Shown here: in pieces, positions 57,210 to 64,000 of the stretch
Layout: each line of letters begins with the position of its first letter
Numbering within the stretch: position 1 is the stretch's first letter
Assembly: GCA_003255065.1 (NCBI GenBank)
Contig: QAOA01002492.1
Coordinates: 173,828 to 237,827 of the forward strand
Length of the DNA: 64,000 bases
From: Cercis canadensis
Lineage: Eukaryota; Streptophyta; Magnoliopsida; Fabales; Fabaceae
Direction: 5' to 3'
The notes under the pieces: generated by a model
The model's database searches: none
Seen by the model: the letters and a program-made list of their open reading frames with translations, nothing else
What the model was told of the DNA's origin: nothing
Position numbers and translations under genes: made by a program

Positions 57210-57700
57210 CTATACAAATTCTTCTGCAACGTCCACATCAGCATCAGCCTCAGTATAAAAAATAAGGCCAGTCTCATCATCTAAATTAGTAGCCAACAAC
57301 CCCCTACTATTAGGATTCACCTTGGGACATTCTGCCAAATGATGACCCACTTCCCCACACTTAAAACAACGAATAGGTCCAGTAAAACTATTCTGGGTAG
57401 GCACAGCGGGGCGGTAGTCAGGGCGAACCGGTGGAGGGGTAGGGTTGCCAATACCAGTAGGATTAGGCCTCAGTTTAAGTCCACTAGTCATGCGGCATGC
57501 TATCTATTTCTCAACCTGTAATGCTCATTGGTGTGCTTCTGAAACTATCAGAAGGTCAAACATATTAAGAACATCCTAAAGTTGAAACCCCAGGCCACCA
57601 ATATATCAAGAAACTAGTTGGATAGGCGATTCCATGATTTCGGTGCAGGCGAGCAACTTATAAAATTCAGCAATGATGTAGGATTGTACAGTCTTTGATA
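57210..57700 (-). pseudogene. Element F gag remnant with CCHC zinc knuckle
   Basis: The N-terminal gag domain is missing; the sequence enters at SYIIAEFYKLLA, a block normally mid-gag, straight after the primer site. Several stops follow, then an open stretch (57491-57210) with CFKCGEVGHHLAEC, the CCHC RNA-binding knuckle, and the acidic linker to protease. Confidence 0.85.
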
Positions 57701-57709
57701 CCAATCTAA

Positions 57710-58130
57710 TGCAGCGTACGTGATGGAACAATATAAAATTCAACAACACGTTGATTCCAAAGAATACCAAGAGGTGAAAGAAAATTCCCAAACTATTTTA
57801 TTCAATCAAATCTCACTCCAAGAGGTTCTACAAACACATATATAAGAGGAAAACCCTAAATGAAATAACAAAAATTACGAAAAGGTCCATACAATAATGA
57901 CAATTGCAAAAATAACCCTAAAAATGAGAAAATGACATTTTGACCCCTGAAACCATAGAATTTGGCTAAAATCACGTGATGCATGTTATTAGTTAACACG
58001 TTTTTCTCAGAAGGCCATTTCCACTTGGAAAAGTGAATTCTTTTGTCAAAAACGGACATTGTTGACTTTTCTAGTCAACTTTGGGTGCTCCATCCTTGGC
58101 ATGAAGTTTCAATCCTTATGCACTACATCA
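57710..58130 (-). repeat. 5' LTR of element F
   Basis: Starts TGATGTAGTG and ends CGCTGCA on the minus strand. The primer site lies seven bases inside. Confidence 0.9.
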
Positions 58131-60159
58131 TCCTTAAATAGAGTAAAAAGAATATTCCAAATGTGCCAAGCAACCTCAATGTAGAAAGAGATTGCTAAAG
58201 TCTCTGAACACCAAAAATATCAGGAGATAAAGCCATATGGGGCAAATGCATCAGTCAAAAAGTTTGTGTTAATTTTGTTTAGTATTGTTGTTCAAAGACT
58301 TAATTCTATTATTGGTGGAACAAACCAAGCATTGGAAAAAATATTTACAATTTAAAATGCCTGAAGATTTTGAAGACTGAAGTCTTCTATCTATACTAGT
58401 AGAATAGTGGGAGGGAAAAAAAAATAGAGCAATCAGTGCAAGCACACTAGTAAAATCAGAAGCTTCCTTTTCAGGTTTTGTGAAGAAGTGAAAATTTTAA
58501 GAAAGATGGGAACCTTGCAAAGAAAAATGAAAAAAAAAAAGTAGAAGGAGAGTGAAAAGCATAATGCCTTTAAGAGCAGGGGAAAGTATCTTACATGGAG
58601 AATCTCCTACATGGGGACACGGGAACCATTGCCTACATGCAAATGAATATGAGGAAAGAAAGAAGGGTATATCTGAGATAAGTTTCTAAGGACTAACATG
58701 AGTTGAGGTTTTTGCAGGCTTGGCATCAATGGCATGCCACCTATTCTAGTTAAGACAATACTTATTCTTGAATCATATTGTGACAAAAGAAAAAGGGCTC
58801 CAAAGGCAAATGCACTGTCTGCTTTGGATCACAGCCAATTTCCCAACTTACCAAATAGTTTTCTCATTCCTTTCTCTACTCCAATAGGCATCCATAACAA
58901 GATCTTATAATTAATAGGAATACTGGAAATCAAGCTAATGTTATGGTGTTTGTATGTAACTTTATTTCCCTATCCCATCATTCTCTTCTACCATCATACT
59001 GAATAAAGAGGAAGACATTGTAGAGAGAGTCAAAGTCTCCAGTCACATATGATTACATATGTTTTGCCCCATTAGGAAAGAATCCAAGAGGCAAGGCACC
59101 CTGGAGGGGTACCAAAGGCCATGGTGAAAGAGGACTAAAAGAACTAATGACATATCTCAATTTTGCCTACTGTATCCATGATATTTTATTTCTAGGACCA
59201 GTTCCTTCAGTTCTTTTCCTACCATTAACATCATTTCAAGGTGCTTCTTTTCTTCTGCCTAATTAGGCACTTTTGTCTTGGTAATGTGGGTAGAAGTTAG
59301 ACAACTGTCACAAATTTAAACTAAAATGATAAATTTCCAGATATCAAACTATCATAGGAGAATAAGTGGGGTCATCATTAAAGGCCGTACATGAATGCAT
59401 TCCATGCTGCTAGTGGTGATGCAAGCTAGTCTTGTATATTTTTCTCCAAGTAAAACCAGAACTTTGAATATCCTGTGATCGGAAAGAAAAATATAATTTG
59501 AATGAATCAATACATAAAATGTCAAAATTGATACAAGGGCCTATTGAAATCTCCTTCGACTATGAAAAACACGGATGCAGGGTGAGATTATACTCATTTA
59601 TGGACACCTACTTGACACAATGATGATGCAAGCTAGTATTATACATTTTTCTTCAAGTATTGAAAACCAAAACTTAAAATATCCTGCTAACCAGAGAGAA
59701 TAATATACCTTAAATGAATCAATACATAAAATGCCAAAATTGATATAAGGCTTTTTGAATTCTCCTTCAAATGTGAAAAACATGGGTGCAGGGTGAGATC
59801 CTACTCATTTATTGAAACCTAGTTGACACGTTAAGTGATCCAACCATGACTTGAAGTGAACATCATGAAGTGTCAATATATCAATTGAAATTTTAAGTTA
59901 AATTTTATTTCTATAATTTAAGCTTTCCTCTTGTGTTCTCTTCCTGATGTCTTTAGGACAATGATAAGAATCTCAGGTATGCTGTTGTAATGTGGATTTT
60001 GATAAGGTGATTATATGATAATGTCATCCAATATTTGCTCTATTCTAGGTAGCAAGTATCTTTTGAATATTTTGGTTGTCCATAGTGTCTCTTTTACGAC
60101 ATTTCTGTCATAATAAACTAATTAATTATTTTTAACGTGACTTTGTCTTTGTAATGCAG
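58131..60159 (+). other. SGR2-like intron right of element F
   Basis: No coding block seen apart from the 207-bp duplication at 59418-59830. It ends in AATGCAG (60153-60159). Confidence 0.6.
59418..59830 (+). repeat. Two-copy tandem repeat of about 207 bp
   Basis: The unit starting GATGCAAGCTAGT occurs at 59418 and 59625, both ending ...TTGACAC. Copies are clearly diverged. Confidence 0.85.
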
Positions 60160-60206
60160 GATAAAACCTTTGAGCATCCATACTTGCAGGCCGTTGGATC
60201 ACATAC
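60160..60206 (+). pseudogene. SGR2: SGR2-like exon with DKTFEHPYLQAVGSH
   Basis: 47 bp between AATGCAG and GTAAGT. Reads DKTFEHPYLQAVGSH and ends two bases into a Thr codon, completed by the first base of the exon at 61197. The block is diagnostic for the C-terminus of SGR2 proteins. Confidence 0.93.
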
Positions 60207-61196
60207 GTAAGTGCTTGATGTTAAAATTTCTATCTGTCATACTATACCAAAGAGTTACTATAAGATTAGAGATCTGTATAGCTTAATTTGGAAAGTTTAT
60301 TGTAGAAATTATTCTTTATGTGCTTTCTAAATTGGATCTATATATATGAAGAATCATCAGGTCTTGGTTGCAGCAAATCATGTATGGAGGATATTGGATA
60401 CGAGCTTATGTTTCAGAGCTTCCTTATCCATGATTTTCGTAATTATCATGACTGTTTCCTGGCTGATCTGCCTGCTGAGTATATATAACAATAGTTCAAT
60501 ATATTCGGTACATAACCTCCACACTTGTTTAACTAACATATAAAGACAGCTGATTGAAGAGTTGTTGCTGTATCGTAAGTAGTTGCTTCTTCTAATTTGC
60601 AGCTCTGTAGGACCTTGACGTTCCAAAATTTGGATCTTAATTAGAAATGGAGAATGGATTAGAGTTTAGGGTTTTCATGGTGGTAAAGGATAATTTCTAT
60701 AAATAAAAGTTTATATTTAGATTTTGTTTAATATTGAAAGGTACCAAGTTAGCGACAAATGATGATAAATTCAGATTTCCCTTTTTCTTATTATTTACAA
60801 GAGACAATTTTCTTGGGGCCAAGGGATATTGTTGAATTTTTCAATCTTGAGATCCTGAAGAGGATTGCATAAACTAGGTTTTGATAATTCAACCTGTAAG
60901 GAAAGTTTATATTACAGATTCCGGTTATTTAAACCTGTAGGGAAAATTTACTAGAGTTACCCATTTTTTTTGTTTATGTTAGAAATCTTCATCATCCTGG
61001 TTGTTGTGCTATTTGTTCTTTACTCATGTAAATACAATAAAGTTACATGTTTGAAATGTTCTAGCTTTATTTTCTTCTTTCTTCCATTGGCCTCAAACAG
61101 AACGAAAGCTTTATCTATGTTTAGCTTCCTTTATATTCTTACATAATAAAGGTTTTGCTAGTTTTTCCCAAAACTAGTATTTGTTTTGGTGGACAG
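60207..61196 (+). other. SGR2-like intron
   Basis: AT-rich, nothing recognised. It ends in GGACAG (61191-61196). Confidence 0.6.
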
Positions 61197-61497
61197 AAAC
61201 TATTGGAGGGATTATGATACTGCTTTATTCATATTGAGACACTTGTACCGAGATATACCAGAAGACCCTAACTTGTGTGTTGAATCTGATGGAGGTAACT
61301 TAAAATATGAGAGTAGTTCTGCTGGATGGTATGACCAAAGAGAGACCGTTGAGGAAGATCTTCCTTTGACATTCTCAGACAAGTTTATGGCTAGAAACTT
61401 CTCAAGCAAAGCTAAGAAGATTCTGAACAAGTACAACTTGCAGGCGATATTACTTCATCTAGTTTCTACACACATGGCTAGTGAAGTAACCAACTAA
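61197..61497 (+). pseudogene. SGR2: SGR2-like terminal exon
   Basis: It continues in frame with NYWRDYDTALFILRHLYRDIP, a variable acidic linker, WYDQRETVEED and LPLTFSDKFMARNFSSKAKKIL, the normal C-terminal end of SGR2 proteins. It then runs about 22 codons further (YNLQAILLHLVSTHMASEVTN) to TAA at 61495. The family normally ends within a few residues of the SSKAKK block, so the extra tail suggests a lost stop or an extension into foreign sequence. Confidence 0.9.
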
Positions 61498-61498
61498 G

Positions 61499-61650
61499 GT
61501 TGCTCTGCATTACTATCGATTAGCCACAATAGTAGATGACTTTTCCATGCATTCATCATCGTTAACATCGTCAAAATTAGGATTGATATCTTTACAAGAT
61601 GTAATCAAGGCTGTGTATATCACCAAAGGATGTGGGTTGCCATCTCAGGT
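61499..61650 (+). other. Unidentified exon-like open block after the SGR2-like stop
   Basis: In the +1 frame relative to the SGR2-like end, about 50 codons read VALHYYRLATIVDDFS, then SSKLGLISLQDVIKAVYITKGCGLPSQ, and stop being open soon after a consensus donor (CAG then GTAGGC at 61651). The composition is protein-like and it has an upstream candidate acceptor (TTGCAG at 61438-61443). I do not recognise the family. Together with the tail before the SGR2 stop it could be one exon broken by a small indel near 61490. Confidence 0.4.
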
Positions 61651-64000
61651 AGGCTTATTTTACATGGATGACTAGTATATCAGTATAATTTAGTCCATTT
61701 AGGCATGTAAATAACAAGAAAAAAGAAAATCGTTATTATGGTGTTGGATGGATGATAATAATCCTTCATATCTTGTTTTTATCTATTCACCTTTCTTTTT
61801 CTACACTAGATTGATTGATATTTCATTTTCATCCTGGATTGTGAGTGTCCTGTCAACAAAGAACAAATAGGGGAAAAGAAATTACAAACCTACATTTCGA
61901 GGACAATTTAGAGTTTAACAAAATAGTATTTGAAAGAATAATAACTATATATTAATCATTTAATTATTTGACATTCATAACAAAATAGTTATTTGTTAAT
62001 AGGGTCTGTTAACAAGTAACAAAAATGATGATGTGTTATTGTCATGTGCCACATTAAAATCTTAATTGGCAAAGAGTAAGGATTATCTAGACTATGAAAT
62101 GGGAAAAAAAAAAGTTTAAAACGGCATTGTTCTAGCCTAGTGTCATGTTTTCTTTTCCTCTTTCATTCAAAAGTTCAGCAAACGGGAAGAAGTAACTCTA
62201 TCTCTCTCTCTTTCACCAAACATGTTCTCTCCACGTTCTGATGGAGAGGCACAAGCGCAATCTCTGCTACCCAAATCATCCCTTTTTTGGAAAATAATTC
62301 ATCCCTTTTATTTGTTTTTCCTTTTCTAATATGCAACTCAAATCCCATAACTTTCAGGTAAAAATCCTTCTTTCACCCTCTAAAATGAAGAACAAGAAGA
62401 AAGTTCTGATATAACCAAAATCTAACACTGAAATCCACTAGAGCAAGCTCTAAAAACCAAAGAAAAACCATTACTTGGTATTTGGATTCTTCTTTTTCTT
62501 ACTTGGTATTTGCCTAGAAGCTGAAACAGAGCCCACTGAAATTCCCAATTTTTTGCTATAAAAGGGAATTTCAAGAGAGGAAATGGTGGTTCTTTTGGGT
62601 GCGCACACAGTTATTTTTATTATTGTGATTTTTATTCCTATAAATATTATAAAGCAAAAACCATAGTTAGAAAGTTATGCCCTGTGTCACATTTACATGT
62701 CATTTGACGTTTGTTTTTTATTGACAAAATGGCAAAATTTTCCCCATTTAGTAATTTTTTCTCTTAAATTATTTTGGACATTTAGCTTGCCATGTGTCCT
62801 TCAACAAATCCAAGTATTTATCTATGTTACTATTCCCATGACTATTGATTCAATTTTCTATATGCATGACTATTTTCTGTTATCTCTCTGTCTATTTATT
62901 TTTCTTTGTACATTCATTCTAAAACTATTTCCTCACCCTCATCCCTGACTCTTTGTTTGTTGGAGTTTCTGCTATTCCCAACACTTCTACTACACATTAT
63001 TTAATGGTTATTGGGTTTTGAATCCTTCTATATTCTTCATATAATGTTGTGTTTGTCATTTTATTCAAATTTAAATATTAAATTCTCATTTAAAACAAAT
63101 TAATTAATAATTAGTCTGGGTAATTATCCTAATCTGAATCAATTCCATTACTTCTCCAATGCTGGTCTCCTTACCCAATGATCCAAATGATTTAACGTTC
63201 TTCTTGAAACTCTCATCCCTAATAAAAATTTCCTCCTTCCCCAAAGTCTAATTAGGTGTTCCTTTCTTCTTCCAATTTGAATTCAAATTGAGCTGAAGAG
63301 TTATCCATCTTCCCTGCTTTTTTATTTCCTTTTTGATCAAACGTTTGTAGTTATTTCTCTGGCCATAGATTCTTTGTGAGTAATAACGTTTTCGAAGAAT
63401 GGAATCTGTTTCAACCCTTGGCATTATGGTTTGTTTCTTGAATTCAATTCATTCTTTGGTTTTCTTTGATTTGATTTTCCTCTTTGTATGATGCGAATTC
63501 TGTTCTCACCTTTGGGTTTTCTTTGAAGAAGTAATCATTTTAGAGCTTGAATATAATTGGATCCAAGGTTCATATATAAATAAATCAATATTATGCTTCC
63601 ACTTTGAAGAAAAGTAGCTTTTAAAAATGGCCCCTAATATGTTTTCTACATTCTTGGGGTGTTTTTATTCTCTTATTGAAATGCCATCCCGCTTTAAGAC
63701 TTTTTTTCCCCTTCTTCCTAATACCATGATAATGTTTTATTGCTTATTGAAGATAAACAATATTGTTATGTGAAAGGATAATGGAGTAACAATGTGTTGC
63801 AACTCTTGATGTTCTTTAATGATCTTTTATTTGAAAAAACTACCTCAGAAGCTTGATATATATATATAATACTCTCTAATTATTGTTGTTGATCTCGCAT
63901 TTTGTTTCTATGGAATGTAATGAATTAACAGATTACCAAGATGTGAGACATGTGTGAAAGAATAAATCTAATACACACAATAAATCTATAGCAGAATTAC
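61651..64000. other. No supported features
   Basis: AT-rich sequence with CT-rich patches near 62205, a TA run near 63858, and short frames without resemblance to known proteins. It could be the next intron or intergenic DNA. Confidence 0.5.

Larger units (their letters stand above)
53631..58130 (-). mobile_element. Element F: chromovirus-like Ty3/gypsy element, 4.5 kb, decayed
   Basis: Two 421-bp LTRs (53631-54051 and 57710-58130) enclose gag remnants with a CCHC knuckle, protease, RT, RNase H and integrase, in that order on the minus strand. By hand about 45-50 of 421 LTR positions differ, so the insertion is old. A primer site (TGGTATCAAAG, minus) lies at 57693-57703, and a purine tract CTAGAGAGGA beside the 3' LTR. 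Gag begins in its middle right after the primer site, so some 600 bp are deleted. No clear target duplication was found. Domain order and integrase style fit chromoviruses; I could not see a chromodomain. Confidence 0.87.
19147..61497 (+). pseudogene. SGR2: SGR2-like DDHD phospholipase A1 locus, core exons deleted
   Basis: Seven exon blocks in SGR2 order are spread over 42 kb: 19147-19197, 47425-47595, 49254-49316, 51890-51937, 53023-53117, 60160-60206 and 61197-61497. In Arabidopsis SGR2 is a vacuolar-membrane phospholipase A1-like protein of the DDHD family needed for shoot gravitropism (known of the family). Here the N-terminal region is not found, and everything between the HGIGQ exon and the EFTEDLA block is absent, including the GxSxG nucleophile and most of the DDHD domain. 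One exon also carries a one-base frameshift. Splice sites of surviving exons are canonical. A duplicated, decayed copy is most likely; an assembly misjoin cannot be excluded. Confidence 0.85.

Noticed and set aside
62697..62948. Hydrophobic 83-codon frame
   Set aside because: T-rich chance frame; no signal of selection or gene structure.
1..64000. CRISPR arrays, operons, tRNA or rRNA genes
   Set aside because: No regular spacer arrays, no A/B-box pairs with cloverleaf ends, and no rRNA-like blocks were seen on either strand.

Overview
This is plant nuclear DNA: AT-rich, with GT-AG introns, plant-type Ty3/gypsy (Athila/Tat-like and chromovirus-like), Ty1/copia, LINE and hAT transposons, and exons of one recognisable plant gene. 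That gene is a SHOOT GRAVITROPISM2 (SGR2)-like DDHD-domain phospholipase A1. No bacterial features, rRNA, tRNA, or CRISPR array were seen. The window looks like a draft assembly of a eudicot (species not determinable by eye). Seven single-N positions occur, and five of them sit exactly between two near-identical copies of 219-350 bp sequence, the mark of unmerged contig ends.

Layout. 1-3365: 3' part of an Athila/Tat-like gypsy element (A), ending in its 3' LTR and abutting a decayed hAT transposase gene. 3366-10437: that hAT gene, split by a second hAT element (3655-8265) with a perfect 8-bp target duplication. 10830-13540: gutted gypsy remnant on the minus strand, carrying a non-autonomous hAT (12007-13243, 8-bp target duplication). 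14770-18572: two A-tailed LINE-like remnants, the second split by a solo LTR (16457-17890).

19147-61497: the SGR2-like locus, plus strand. Six recognisable coding blocks with canonical splice sites plus a terminal exon follow the order of SGR2 proteins. The intron at 19198-47424 is about 28 kb and is mostly one nested transposon stack. Gypsy element C (minus, 20238-44781) contains element B (plus, 22327-35696) and a long LTR-like insertion D (38958-42627, target duplication ACATT). B contains a solo LTR E (25476-27019, target duplication ACCAG). Downstream, a truncated copia fragment (47602-48454) stands where the lipase core and most of the DDHD domain should be. Later introns hold a 1.07-kb TRIM-like element G (49729-50794, target duplication ATGTT, own ORF) and a 4.5-kb chromovirus-like element F (53631-58130).

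Reading. The SGR2-like gene is almost certainly a pseudogene: no N-terminal third is seen, the GxSxG-bearing core is missing, and one exon carries a one-base frameshift. All transposon proteins are broken by stops or frameshifts except the short ORF of element G. I found no convincing new defence or metabolic system. The unusual material is the nesting history, the deletion that removed the SGR2 core, element D, element G, and an unidentified exon-like block after the SGR2 stop.
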